Shown here piece by piece: positions 24,252 through 36,859 of a DNA stretch of 64,000 nt (position 1 is its first letter; every line of letters starts with the position of its first letter). This DNA comes from Voacanga thouarsii (taxonomy: Eukaryota; Streptophyta; Magnoliopsida; Gentianales; Apocynaceae). The position numbers were made by a program, and so were the translations under genes. The notes beneath the pieces are model-generated. The model saw only the letters and a list, made by a program, of their open reading frames with translations, ran no database searches and was not told where the DNA came from. The stretch is taken from positions 2,038,001-2,102,000 of the forward strand of contig JANUWF010001109.1 of NCBI GenBank assembly GCA_026120185.1, written 5' to 3'.

Positions 24252-27200
24252 ATATTGTGGATGTTGGATATTTGATTGTAGCAGTTGTAAATAAGTTTTG
24301 GAGAATGTTGATTTAGATAATTGATGTTGGATTTGATAGCTTACTGATTTTTGTTTGGAAAGTTGGTTAATGTTTTGATACTTTTGGTTTAATAAATCTT
24401 GAAGTTTGGAGTTATTTGTTGGTTGTTGGGGAGATACTATAGTGTTTTTGGAAGGCATAGTATTCAAGGATTGGTGGTTCTTGTTGTGACAATCTTTTCA
24501 GAGTACCCCCTTCAATAAGCCCACAAAGTCTTTGATAATTCATTTTCCTTCAAAGTGTATAGTGTTCATATACCTTTTGTGTATCCCTAATGTACATTTT
24601 GATTTAGTCATTTTTTTTTTTTTTTGGTATTGTTGAAGTAGTGTTGCCCTTGGCCTTAACATATGTCTTAGTTTTGCTTATGTTAGTCGGTTTTGTTGTG
24701 ATTTGGGCATGGTAGTTATTTATGTTCTTTGATTTGGTTAGGTATAATAACTTTTTGTATCATTGATATTTGTTATATCTTTATGTACTATATCTTTCTT
24801 GTTCTTGTTGTTTGTATCTTTATTGCTATTTCTTTGGCTTGTATGCTATTGTATGCTATTGTTTTTATTTTGCAAGTACAGAACAGATACGGCGCCATGT
24901 GGTTCATATGAAATGGCACCGAGCATCAACAATAAACAACTACTGTAGATATATCAAGCATACACAACGCCATCTGTTACATCTTAATTGGCACCATGCA
25001 GTATACAACAACTATGATTTCAATGAGCTTCAAGATACCTGAGGCGTATTTTTTTCCCTTTTCTCCTATTTTGTTCTTTTGTATCATGTAAATGTATTTG
25101 TATCATACTTTAAGACAATTAGGACATTATCCCATTTAAGTGTGGGGGAGAGATTAAGTAATTTTTCCTAGAAAGTTTTTATTGATTATTTTGGTAATTT
25201 TCTTATATTGATTATTTTCTTATTTTTAGGCTATATTTGTTTTTGCATTTGGGTTAAAAAAAATTCGATTTTGTTTTTCGCATTTTGGGTGAGTTCTCCT
25301 AGATTTTTTGGTATATATATGGATATGTGTTAGTTTGGTAGTGTTGTTTTTTATCTTTTTGCTTAAAAATTCTACTCAAGATTTTGCTAGGAGAGTTGAT
25401 TTTATGTACACTTATATATTGAGCATGACAAAGGTTATATTTTGAGAAGTAAGTCAATCTTATTTATGCCTTTGAAAATGTTGTGAATCTTGAATTCTTT
25501 GAGAATGAATGAGAATGGTGTGATGAAATATATAGTGTGGATTTTTAGCTTATCTCTAGTTTCGTGGCATCTCTGTTTATTCATTCATTTGTGTATTGTG
25601 AAAGTGTTGTATTGTATTCTTCAATGTAAATAAGGGCAAATCGAAGTAAGAGGTAAGTTGCTCAATACACCTACTGAAGTGAGGAGAAAAAAAGCTCTAG
25701 GAATGCAAAAGGCATTTCCTTTGACGAAAAACATGTGATGGAAAAAAAAGAATAAAAAAAGCTAGAAAAGAAAAGGCAAAAAACAAAAATGCAAAGGATG
25801 AAAAAAGAGCATTCAAGTTAAAATCATTGTAAACGCATTTCTTTGTAAAAAAAATTATGAAAAATGAGAGCCTTCTACTTTGCTACAAAAAGTTGTAACA
25901 TTTTATCATGGAGTTGTTATATATTGTTGTAAGGATGTAATGTTTATAATGTTGTAATTTGTATAAGCCATAAGACTTAAGTTAGCCAAATAGTCCTATC
26001 TTATATAAGTCATATTGTTTATATTCTTCACTCAGAGAGTAAAGTGATGATTTGGTATTCTTGGTTATGTCTAGCATAATACATAGGTCTACATGGGATT
26101 AACTTGGATAAATAAGTGTTGGGATGAATTCTAAAATGGAGGATGAAAAAAATATCTCTACAATCTTGACCTTATTGCATATATGTTGACTTGTTGTTAA
26201 TTATCCTGATATGCTATGTTTATAGTTACTTATTTTGTTTGGAAACTAGTTGTTTGGGTATGTGAATAAATGTGGCTTACTTGAGGACAAACAAAGGTTT
26301 AAATGCAGGGATGTGATGAGTGTTCATTATATACACATTTTTTTTGTATGAATTGTAGTTGTAAAATTTAGTTTAATTGACCACTCATCCTTGCATTTTC
26401 ATATTGTTTTATATAGGAATCATGTAATAAATGTTTGATGAATAATAAGGAAGAAAAGACTATAAACGACATCATTCCTAGCATATTACACGGCGTCGTG
26501 CATCATTAGTATTTAAAAACATCCAAACACCTGAGAGTTAACGGCACCGTGCATATCATATTGGACTTTATCGTGCAGGTTTATAATGCATAATAAAGGT
26601 CAAACATCACGACGTCGTTTAAGAGTTGGTACACTTAAATAAAGCGTGCACGACGCCATATATATCATCTTACATGGTGCCATCCAAGTTCGTATATCAG
26701 ATTTCAGTTTAATTTCAATTGCAGTTTTAGGGCATCCTTGGCCCTATAAATAGAAGCAATGTAGACAATAAGTGGTGGCCAATGCTGAGAAAAAACACCC
26801 ACTCTAAGAAAAGAAGAGAAAAGAGAGGATTAGAGGTTGCCAAGTGAAGATTAAAGATTGAAGATGAAGAAATCAGCTTGTCTATGAGCAATTTCTTATC
26901 CCTATTTTTAATTTTCTTTGTCAATTTATATTTATTGCTTTAATTATTCTTGAAATGTTGAACCCTAGTTAGTTTTGTATTAAATATACTCTTGATTTGT
27001 TGACTTCCGCACTACAAAAAAAAAGGGCTTTCGTGACAAAATTTTTTCCTCGCCAAAGGCCAAATTTCCTAGCGAAAGGCCTTTGGCGAGGAAAAAAGCT
27101 TCCTCGCCCCATCAAAAGGGTGTTGGCGACAAAAGTTTGTATTTGGTCACCAAATGTGACCTTTAGCTTGGAAAATATTTCCTCGCTAAAGCTTTGGCTT

Positions 27201-27932
27201 TTTGCTAGGAAAAAATTCCTCGCAAATGCTAAAAAAATTTTATCGCCAAAAGTTTAAATTTTGTCGCTAATGCCGATTTTTTAATCATAATATTATTACA
27301 TTTTCGAAAAAAAAAATTCATCTAAAAAAAAGTTCAATGGCCACAAAAAATTTCCTCGGCAAAAGATGGTTTTAGTGAGGAAAGATTTTTCTCACTAAAG
27401 CTAAAAATTTTGTGACACAAAGGTTCTTTAGCAAGGAAAGCACTTTCTCGCAAAAGCCCACACTTTTGGCTAGAAAAATTTCCTAGTTAAAGCTAAAACA
27501 TTTTGTCGCTAAAACCTTTTGGCTAGGAAAACTTTCCTCGCTACCTAAAACATTTTGTCACGAAAAATTGCTAAAAATTAAAAATAATTTTTTGGCTAAG
27601 TGAACTCCAACACGAGACCTCACAATTGGAGCAATTGTGACTTAGCCATTGCGCCAAGCCAATTGTTTCGTCTTATTCTTTTCTTTTTTTTTTAATTTAA
27701 ACTATTCCAAATATTTTTTTTGGGTCATTTTTTAAACATTATTATTATAAAGAAAATACAATAACCAAATTAAATGCACTATGAAACCATATTATCCAAT
27801 ATAATAAATTATTTTATGCATTTAAATAATTTTAAAATTTTATATATTATTAATTATATCATCGTTTTTATTAAATAATTTTATACATATAGATTGTTTG
27901 GAAAAAAAAACTTATACATATATATTCTTTCA

Positions 27933-28028
27933 ATACATACATACATACATACATACATACATACATACATACATACATACATACATACATACATACATAC
28001 ATACATACATACATACATACATACATAC
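27933..28028. repeat. (ATAC)24 microsatellite
   Basis: Twenty-four uninterrupted ATAC units, followed by further simple repeats: (AC)n to 28036, TA tracts at 28271-28294 and 28451-28474, and (GT)16 at 28502-28533. Long YMCMYVCM-type ORFs on the minus strand arise from this repeat. Confidence 0.95.
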
Positions 28029-28498
28029 ACACACACATAAAACACATACACTTATACACATATATATACACAAAATATAAACAAATATATACACAACACA
28101 TACGCACATATACATATATAAATATAAATATATACAACACATAATTATATATATATACAACACCCAAACATATATACACATATAAATACATACACCCATA
28201 TATATACATATATACATCTTTTTTTAAAAAAATAAACATATATGCATATATAGGCATACATATATATTCATATATATATATATATATATATATAGGCATA
28301 TATATATACATATTTAAATATATAAATATATGCAAATATATAAACATATTCATATATATACCATACACGCATATATAGACAAACATATTCATGTATTCAT
28401 AAATAAATATATATTCATACATTCATATTTACATACATACACACATATTCATATATATATATATATATATATATCTCTATATTCACATATACATATAC

Positions 28499-28534
<36 letters not shown>

Positions 28535-28535
<1 letters not shown>

Positions 28536-29931
28536 ACCAAATTTAAAGGTAATAGGATATATTTTGGCACTAATCCAACAAAATATCTACAAAAATATCG
28601 AAAATCTAAGACATTTACAGAGATATGCACTTTAAATTAACGATTTGACCGTTAAATTTATGAATTTGTTAAGGAAAGTGTTATAACCAAAATTTGAAGG
28701 TAATCGAATATATTTGGCATGCAATCCCACAAAATATCTACAAAAATATCGAAAACTTAAGGCATTTACAAATATAGGAATATCAAATTAACGATCCGAC
28801 CGTTATCTTCGTTGAAATTGCTAAAAAAAAAAGTGTTATAACCAAATTTAAAGGTAATTGAATATATTTTGGCACATAATCCAACAAAAAAATCTACAAA
28901 AATATCGAAAATCTAAGACATTTACAAATATAAACACATTAAATTAACGATTCGACCGTTAGATTTGTTGAAATTGTTAAGGCAAGTGTTGTGATCAAAT
29001 TTAAAAATAATAAAATATATTCTGGCACGTAATTGAATAAAATATCCACAAAATATCGAAAACTTAAGGCATTTACAAAGATAGTAAGATCAAATTAACG
29101 ATCCAATCGGTAGATTTGTTGAAATTGCTAAGAAAAGTATTTTGACCAAATTTGAAGATAAACAAATATATTTTGGCTTGTAATCCAATAAATGTCTACA
29201 AAAATACCAAAAACCTAAGGCAGTTACAAAGATAGGCACTTCAAATTAATGATATGACCATTTAAATTGCTAAGAAATGTATTATAATCAAATTTAAAGG
29301 TAATCGGATATACTTTTGCACGTAATCCAATAAAATTCTACAAAAATACCAAAAATCTAAGGTATTTACAAACATAGGCATTGAAAATTAACTATTCAAC
29401 CGTTAGATTTATTAAAATTATTAAGAAAAGTGTTATGACCAAATTTGAAGGTAATCGGATATACTTTGACACACAATCCAATAAAATATCTACAAAAATA
29501 TAAAAAATCTAAGGCATTTACAAAGATAGGCACATGGATCTAACCATTAGAATTGTTGAAATTACTAAGAAAAGTGTTATAACTAAATTTGAAGGTAATC
29601 AGATATATTTGTGCACTTAATCCAACAAAATCTCTACAAAAATATAAAAAACCTACGGCATTTACAAAGATAGGGGCTTCAAATTAATGATCTAACCATT
29701 AGATTTGTTTAAATTGCTAAGAAAAATGTTATAACCAAATTTAAAAATAATCAGATATACTTCGGAATGCAATCTAACAAAATATCTACAAAAATATCGA
29801 AAATCTAAGGCAATTACAAAGATAAGCATATCAAATTAATGATCCGACTGTTAGATTTATTAAAATTTCTATGTAAAGTGTTATGACCAAATTTGAGCGT
29901 TATTAGATATATTTGGACACATAATCTAACA
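28535..29931. repeat. 148-bp minisatellite array inside the CACTA element
   Basis: About ten degenerate tandem copies start near 28535, 28681, 28826, 28987, 29138, 29281, 29430, 29578, 29729 and 29880. Each contains ACCAAATTTAAAGGTAAT, then CACGTAATCCAACAAAATAT, then AAATATCGAAAATCTAAG and a motif of the ACGATCCGACCGTTAGATTT type. The last copy is cut by element J and continues at 37881. Confidence 0.85.
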
Positions 29932-30950
29932 TCATGAGACTCCGCTTCATCATGGAGGTTAAGATCAAGGAGGGGGAAGCGTAACCATGCAAAGATAAGG
30001 ACCGATGACTAGATCTAGGTCCAAGAAGCTTCAAGATGAGTTTCAATTACTTATAAAACCATGCTTGAGGATGAAAAAAACTTGGAAGGTTGAGGAAGCT
30101 AGCCAAGAGTTCATTTTGATGACTATCCAAGAAGGATCCTAATAAGAATTCAAGTCGGTAATAAAGACGGACGAAATTTGACCAAAGTTGGCCTTCCAGC
30201 GGACATCCAACGCCGGCCCAAGCATCAGAACCGGTGCCGGCTTCATTTGGCATTCGATTGGCCCGAAGACAGTGCGCAACTGGCACAGGCTTTAGAGTCC
30301 TAACCGGTGCCGGCTGCAGCCTGGGCAACCGACGGCTATCCCGTGTTTTTTATGTTTTCTCTAATTTTCTCCATTTTAAATGTTTTGTAAAGACCTATTA
30401 AGACTCTAAATTGTATTAGAACCTCATGGATTACTTAGCTAGGGTTAGGGTAGTGTAAATACAACCTTTAGTGATTTGACAACATAATTCACACTTTTTA
30501 TTCAAATTTGAAGAGAGAGTCTTGAGAGGCCCTAGCCTCTTTGTTCATCTTGTTCAAGACCATGCTTAATGATTAGTCCTCCTTATGAATGAGTCTATAA
30601 AATCTTTTGGATAATCCAATATGGTTTCTTGAATGGGTCTTAGTTGCTTTGTTCTTCTAAGGTTTGTTTGAATTCCATTACTTGGGTGCTTATTTTCTCT
30701 ATTCTATTTGTTCCTATTTGCCTTTGTTGCTTCAAGGATATTGGGATGAGATTATAGTAGAACTATCTACTATTCTTGAGGGTCTTTGAAGCTTAGTTCT
30801 TCAAGGGTTTGATAGAGGGTAGGTTGTTAGTTTCATTTTCTCATTTTTGTCTCAAGAAATTATCTGTTTTAGCCCCTTGGATTGAGTGGAACTCATAACC
30901 AACTAAACCACCCACAGTACTAAGAAAAAAACCCACAAAAGATCATATCA
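29932..30950 (+). repeat. 5' LTR of element J
   Basis: This 1019-bp LTR begins TCATGAGACTCCGC (terminal TG mutated to TC) and ends GATCATATCA. CCGGTGCCGG palindromes are at 30231-30240 and 30304-30313, upstream of a degraded TATA-like box near 30448. Confidence 0.87.
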
Positions 30951-30957
30951 AAGAGTT

Positions 30958-30969
30958 TGGTATCAGAGC
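30958..30969 (+). promoter_or_regulatory. primer-binding site, tRNA-Met
   Basis: TGGTATCAGAGC, a perfect complement to the 3' end of initiator tRNA-Met, lies seven bases after the 5' LTR. Confidence 0.85.
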
Positions 30970-31866
30970 AAGGAAAGCTTTGATTCCAATCAAAGCTTGA
31001 AAGTAAGAAAATGAACCCTACAAAGTTGAAGAAAAGGAAAACAGAGAAATCTCGTAACTCAAAAATATGCTCCAAAAAAGTCATGAAATCTTTGTTATAC
31101 CTTGATTTTTCTTTGGGGGAAATTACTCCTTGATGTTAATATGATCTTTGGGAAAAAAAATTTCTTGTGTTTGTGGTGAAAATTGACTTGAATATGGGTG
31201 AAAATATTGGTTGTTCTTAGGTGACGGGATTGCAGCCAAGGTGTTTGATAAATGTTCCATGGGAATGCTTTTGGTTATAGTTGGAAACTTTAATTCTTGA
31301 TTTTTATTCCTTAGGATTTTAGGACTTAGTATATCACTCTATTGTTGAATTCCATGCTCATTGAACTCAACTTTACTAGTGCACACTTGTGATCATCTTG
31401 TCCTTCATAATCCTAGTTCTAGTTATTCTTGTTTCTTTATTCTTGATAATTCTTGTTTGTTTCTTGTTTAGAAGTGTTTCTTTGTGCATTAAGTGTTTGT
31501 TCTTGTATTGATTGAGTCCACATTTTTTGAAACTCTTGATTAAAACTTGATTGCTTAAGGTGCCCAACAAGTGTTTGTTGAAATTCCCTTAAGACCCCCT
31601 AATTGGAAAAATCCATTGATTTGTGTGATTCACTAAATTAGACTAAATTTTTAGTTATTGGGGGGAATTGATATTGAACAAGAAGGCTTGAGTATTGAGA
31701 AAAAGGCAAAAGGGTGAGCCTATTACTAAAAGAGTCTAAGAGAGCAAACACGAGACTAGAGCGACCAACCTTTGAGAGCCAACATGTAAGAAAGTGAAGT
31801 GAGGATCTATTTTTCTCTCTAATCGCTTTTGTTTTGTAGGTATAAATAAGTAAATATTCTACTACC

Positions 31867-33558
31867 ATGGCCCATGATCAAGAGATCTCTAGGCCTAACC
31901 CAAGTGGACTTAGTAGACCTCAAGAATAACAAATTGATGTTAGGGTTTTGCGTGATGACTTGCAAGCTATGATGAGGACTATGCAAAGTGAGCTTCAAAA
32001 CATGACAAGGGAATTGATGAATCATCTGGGGCAATCTTCTACCGTCACACAAAGGAGAGGCTAAGAGTGATTTGAAGTACCTAACCCTAGGATGAGGGAT
32101 GGTGATACCCATACTCCTCCGTAAAATGCCCAACAAAGAGAAGAGTGGGATGAGTACTCTATCGGAGGATTCCAACAAGCTCCTATGAGAGAAGGAATAT
32201 ATGGTATGAGAGGAGGACGAGGTAGAGGTCAAAGAAGGAATGGTGGGAATAATCTAAGAGGGTTAGAAAGAGAGTTTGAGGGAGTTGATGAATGGTATGA
32301 GGGGGAACAAGTTGAAGCCTTTGGGGAACACATTAGAGGATGGGGCAATAGAGGAGGTAGAAGAGAAGGAAATGATAAGGAGAAAGAATTGAACCACATA
32401 AAATTGAAAGTGCCCACATTCTATGGCAAGAGTGACCCTGAAACATATTTCAAGTGGGAAAGTAAGATGGAGATTTTTCTAGAAAGTCATACCTATAGTT
32501 GAAGCCTTTAGGGAACATAATAGAGGATGGGGCAATAGAGGAGGTAGAAGAGAAGGAAATGATGAGGAGAAGGAGTTGAACCATATAAAATTGAAAGTGC
32601 CCACATTCTATGGCAAGAGTGACCCCAAAACATATTTTAAGTGGGAAAGTAAGATGGAGATCTTTCTATAAAGCCATACCTATAGTGAGAGATCAAATGT
32701 GAGGTTGGCTATTTTGGGATTTTCGGAGTATGCTTTGGTTTGGTGGGAGCAAGTTAGTGCATAAAGGAGACAAATGGGAGTGAAAACCGTGACTAGTTGG
32801 AATTTATTGAAAGATATGATGAGGGCAAGGTTTATACCACACCATTACTACAATGATCTTTACCAAAGGCTCTAATCACTCAAGTAAGGGAACAAAAGTG
32901 TGGAAGATTACCATAAAGAGATGGAAGTAATATTGATGAGAGCTCAAATCAATAAGGATCCTAGAGTAATGAGGGCAAGGTTCTTAGAAGGATTAAATAG
33001 GAAAGTTGCCAATTTGGTAGAATTGCACCCCTATGAACAAAAGGAGGATATGGTACATGCTATTATGAAGATTGAGAGGTAATTAAAGAAGAGAACATTT
33101 ACTAGACCACCACTTCCAAATCCTAACACTACTAGTAAGGTGCTAATTAAAAAGGATGAAGCCCCTAAGCCATTCTAAAGGGACTTCAACAAACCAAGGG
33201 AGGTTTGGAAACCTAGAGAGGATTGGAAGTTTAGGGAGGATTGGAAAGAAGGTTGGAACAAAGACAAAGGAAAAGCCATGGAGAGACCACAAAAGAATAG
33301 AGACATCAAGTGTTTTAAGTGCCTTGGATATAGACATACTTCCTATAAGTGTCCAAACAAGAGAACGATGTATACTAATCCCTATGGTGAGGTTTCTACT
33401 GACGAAGAAGAAGAGGGAGAAAAGTACTACAGAGACCAAGAGGGAAATGGGGATGAACAAAGTGATGAAGGGGAAGTTGTTGGTCAAGAATACTCTTTAG
33501 TAGGAGTCACAAGAAGGTCATTGAATTCACAAGCCATTAAAGATCAAGATTACCAATA
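31867..33558 (+). pseudogene. gag remnant, element J
   Basis: The probable start is ATG at 31867 (MAHDQEISRPNPSG). A charged N-terminus and a Gly/Arg-rich segment (GMRGGRGRGQRRNGG) precede the capsid domain, which includes KLKVPTFYGKSDPETYFKWE, VEDYHKEMEVILMRAQI and FLEGLNRKVANLVEL. A CCHC knuckle (CFKCLGYRHTSYKC) and an acidic C-terminus follow at 33300-33558. Stops at about 31928 and 32100 and a 187-bp duplication starting at 32314 shift the frame. This region is missing from element B, so J shows what that family's gag looked like. Confidence 0.78.
32314..32687 (+). repeat. 187-bp tandem duplication in gag of element J
   Basis: GAAGCCTTTGGGGAACA at 32314 recurs as GAAGCCTTTAGGGAACA at 32501 and the two units match to ACCTATAGT. 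The unit length is not a multiple of three, so the duplication causes a frameshift and a stop at its junction (TGA at 32500-32502). Confidence 0.85.
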
Positions 33559-34130
33559 AAGAGAGAACATTTTCTACACTAGGTGTCTAATCAATAAGAC
33601 TCCTTGTAGTGTCATTGTGGATAGTGGGAGTTGTGCTAACGTGATTAGTGTAAACTTAGTTGAGGAATTGGACATAAGTTGGATTAAACACTCCAAGCCC
33701 TACAAATTGCAATGGTTGAACGATAGCGGGGAAATGAGAGTAAACAAACAAGTTTTGGTATCTTTTGAGATAAGAAAATACAAGGATGATGTGCTATATG
33801 ATGTGGTACTCATGCAAGCGGGTCACTTGCTCCTAGAGAGGTGGCAATACGATAGGCATGTAAAACATGATGGGAGGAAGAATACTTATTCTCTACTCAA
33901 GGAGGAAATTAAGTTTACCCTCACCCCCATAGCCCTTAGTGAGGTGAAGAAAGATAAAAAAATCATGAAAGAGGACGAAAAGAAAAATGGAGCGTAAGAT
34001 GTCAAACAAAAACAAGAAATTGAGAGGAAAGAATAAAAGAGGAGAGAAAAAGAGTTGAGAGAGAGGATGGACAAACAAGTACCTTTGACGATCAAGGATA
34101 GGAGTGAGCAATGACCAGAGAGGGGGGTAA
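33559..34130 (+). pseudogene. protease remnant, element J
   Basis: The open stretch 33617-33997 encodes an aspartic protease with VDSGSCANVI, an intact DSG catalytic triplet (contrast NSG in element B), the flap region KPYKLQWLNDSGEM, and RWQYDRHVKHDGRKNTY. It ends in a lysine-rich linker that is broken by stops near 33997 and 34036. Confidence 0.72.
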
Positions 34131-35500
34131 AAAAAGGGTGAATTTCTTTGCAAAAGAAAGTGAGGTCATAGAGGCTATAGAAGTTAAGGAACTGGTTATT
34201 CTTCTTTTATGCAAAGGTTCTTATGTTTCTACTAATGAATCTACATTATCTTTCCCTAATGAAATTACAGCTATTTTTCAAGAATTTGAACAGTTTTTCT
34301 AAAGGAGGTTCCCGGAGGACTACCACCTATAAGAGGGATTGAGCATCAAATCGACTTTGTACTCGGAGCCGTCATCCCCAACCGACCAGCGTATAGAAGT
34401 AACCCGGAGGAGTCCAAAGAATTGAAAAGGCAAGTAGAGGCATTACTTAAAAAGGGACATGTGAGAGAGAGCCTAAAAAGGATGGGACATGGTGTATGTG
34501 CGTGGATTGTTACGCCATCAACAACATCACGGTAAAATACCGCTATCCCATTCATAGGCTAGATGACTTACTTGATGAGCTATTTAGTGTGTGCATTTTC
34601 TCTAAAATTGATTTGAAATCTGATTATCACCAAATTAGAATAAGAGAAGGGGATGAATGAAAAACGGATTTTAAAACTAAACAAGAGTTGTATGAGTGGC
34701 TTGTCATGCCCTTTGGATTGTCTAATGCTCCTAGTGCTTTCATGCGATTAATGCACTATGTTTTGAGGGAATTCATTGGAAAATTTGTTGTTGTGTACTT
34801 TGATGATATATTAATCTATAGCAAATCATATGTGGATCATTTGAATCATGTTTAAAAGTGTGCTTGTTGCCCTCCGAAGGGAGAGATTGTATGCTAACCT
34901 TGAGAAGTGCTCTTTTTGTTTGGAGATGATTACATTCCTTGGGTATATTGTGAGTACTAAAGGGATTGGGGTTGATGAGGGAAAAGTAAAAGTCATCCAA
35001 GATTAGCCCACCCCTACCACCATTACCCAAGTCCGTAGTTTTCATGGGCTAGCTAGCTTCTATAGGAGGTTCATTCAAAATTTTAGCACCATAGCAGACC
35101 CTCTAACTGAAGTGGTAAAGAAAAAGGTGGGATCTAGGTGGGAGGAAGCCCAACAACAAGCCTTTCAAATCCTCACAGACAAATTGAGCCAAACTCCAAT
35201 TCTTATTCTTCCTAACTTTGAAAAGGCATTTGAAATTGACTGTAATGCAAGTGGGGTGGGAATAGGTACGTCTTGACCCAAGATAGAAAACCCATTGCAT
35301 ACTTTAGTGAGAAATTTTCCGGGGCAGCCCTCAATTATTCTACCTATGAAAAATAGCTTTTTGCCTTGGTGAGAACCTTAGAATTTTGGCAACACTATCT
35401 TTTACCAAGAGAGTTTGTCATTCATACCGATCATGAGACCCTTAAACACCTTAAAAGCCAATAAAATTTGAACAAGAGGCATGCAAGGTAGATGGAGTTT
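34131..35500 (+). pseudogene. reverse transcriptase and RNase H remnant, element J
   Basis: RT pieces include a fingers region at about 34346-34555, [17 protein letters not shown] at 34692 and an intact [11 protein letters not shown] catalytic motif near 34798. About 36 bases encoding the SPCAVPVLLVPK segment of the fingers are deleted near 34475 when compared with element B. RNase H sequence follows (35170-35500, with FEIDCNASG in place of a D at the first catalytic-like position, and [13 protein letters not shown]). Stops and frameshifts at several points make it inactive. Confidence 0.75.
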
Positions 35501-36850
35501 ATTGGGACATTTCCTTATATCATTCAATACAATAAGGGTAAGGAAAATGTGGTAGGGGATGCACTATCTCGAAGGTATGTACTACTAAACTTTTTGGATG
35601 CTAAACTTCTTGATTTTGAATTTGTGAAGGATTTATATGTTGATGATAAGGAGTTTGGGGATATTTTCCATGCTTGTGAGAAAAGTGCATTAGCTAAATA
35701 TTATAGGCATGATGGTTTCTTGTTTAGGAAGACAAGGCTTTATGTGCCAAAGGGTTCTATTAGGGTGTTTCTAGTTAGGGAAGCTCATATTGGGGAACTA
35801 ATGGGGTATTTTGGTGTTGCAAAGACCTTAAGCATCCTTAAGGAACATTTCTTTTGGCAAAAAATGAGAAGGGATGTGGAGAAACATTGTTCTCAATGCA
35901 TTATTTATAGGAGAGCTAAGTCTAGATCTCTTCCACATAGTCTTTATACTCCTTTGCCCACACCTAATGTGCCTTGGGTTGATATTTCAATGGACTTCAT
36001 CTTAGGATTGCCTAGGTCCAAGAGGGGTAAGGACTCCATATTTATGATTGTTGATCGATTCTCTAAAATGGCTCATTTTGTGACTTATTCCAAGATTAAT
36101 GATACATCCTATATTACAAATTTATTCTTTAAGGAAGTGGTGAGAATGCATGGGATTCCAAGGACCATTATCTCGAATAGGGATACCAAATTCATTAGCC
36201 ACTTTTGGAGAGATTTATAGAACAAACTTAGCACTAATATCTTATTTTCTACAGCTTGTCATCCTCAAATGGACGGACAAACGGAGGTGCTCAACCGAAC
36301 ACTCACCCAACTCTTGCGGACCATAATCAAGAACTTGAAAAATTGGGAAGAGTGCTTGCCACACATTGAGTTTGCTTACAATAGGGCTACTTACTCTACC
36401 ACTTCTTATTCTCCTTTTGAAATTGTATATGGTTTTAAACATCTAAACTCCTTTAGATTTGGTTCATTTGTCTATAGGTGAACAGTTGAACCTCGATGGA
36501 ACTGAGAAGGTGGAAATGGTGAAGGCAATCCATGAGAAGGTAAAAGAAATCATTGCAAAACGAAATGAAGAAATCGCCCATAAGCGCAATCAAGGAAGGA
36601 AAAAGATGTCATTTGAGTCGGGCGATTGGGTATGGGTGCACTTTCGTAAGGAGAGATTTTCTACTCAATGACGGAATAAAGTAGATCTAATGGGGGATGG
36701 TCCATTTCAAGTTCTCGCCAAAGTTGGAGATAACGCTTATAAGATAGATTTACTCAGTGAGTATCATGTTAGCGCCGCTTTTAATGTTAGTGATCTCTCT
36801 CTCTTTGATGTAGATGATGGCAATGATTCAAAGACGAATCCTTTCCAAGG
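35501..36850 (+). pseudogene. integrase remnant, element J
   Basis: A 242-codon open stretch (35492-36220) contains the zinc region with [18 protein letters not shown] (second histidine changed to tyrosine) and CSQC, then the core with [17 protein letters not shown] and ISNRDTKF. After a TAG at 36218 the frame continues with [12 protein letters not shown], holding the catalytic glutamate, to 36480, and an SH3-like C-terminus to about 36840 (DNAYKIDLL, FNVSDLSLFDVDD). Four segments of one gene are recognisable, none intact. Confidence 0.8.
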
Positions 36851-36859
36851 AGGGAGAGA

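Larger units (their letters stand above)
19285..26313 (+). other. non-coding internal region of the composite, second unit
   Basis: Apart from the insertion at 19872-24155, this region aligns with the first unit's internal region and has no coding capacity. A (TA)n tract at about 24197-24243 interrupts it. It ends with TTGAGGACAAACAAAGG before LTR3. The two units have clearly diverged from each other in sequence. Confidence 0.6.

Noticed and set aside
27600..27665. Stretch ending in GCCATTGCGCCAAGCC considered as a tRNA remnant
   Set aside because: No cloverleaf with anticodon arm or A/B box pair could be drawn; it is part of the CACTA interior.
27871..28536. Several long ORFs on both strands rich in Tyr, Met, Cys, Val or His, Thr, Ile
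   Set aside because: They are translations of ATAC, TA and GT microsatellites and contain no domain.
28535..29931. Regularly spaced repeats considered as a CRISPR array
   Set aside because: Units are 145-160 bp, directly tandem, degenerate and without spacers; the setting is a plant transposon.
30047..30328. 93-codon minus-strand ORF in the 5' LTR of element J
   Set aside because: The corresponding stretch in the 3' LTR (36975-37208) gives a related ORF only because both are LTR copies; the frame spans palindromic U3 sequence.
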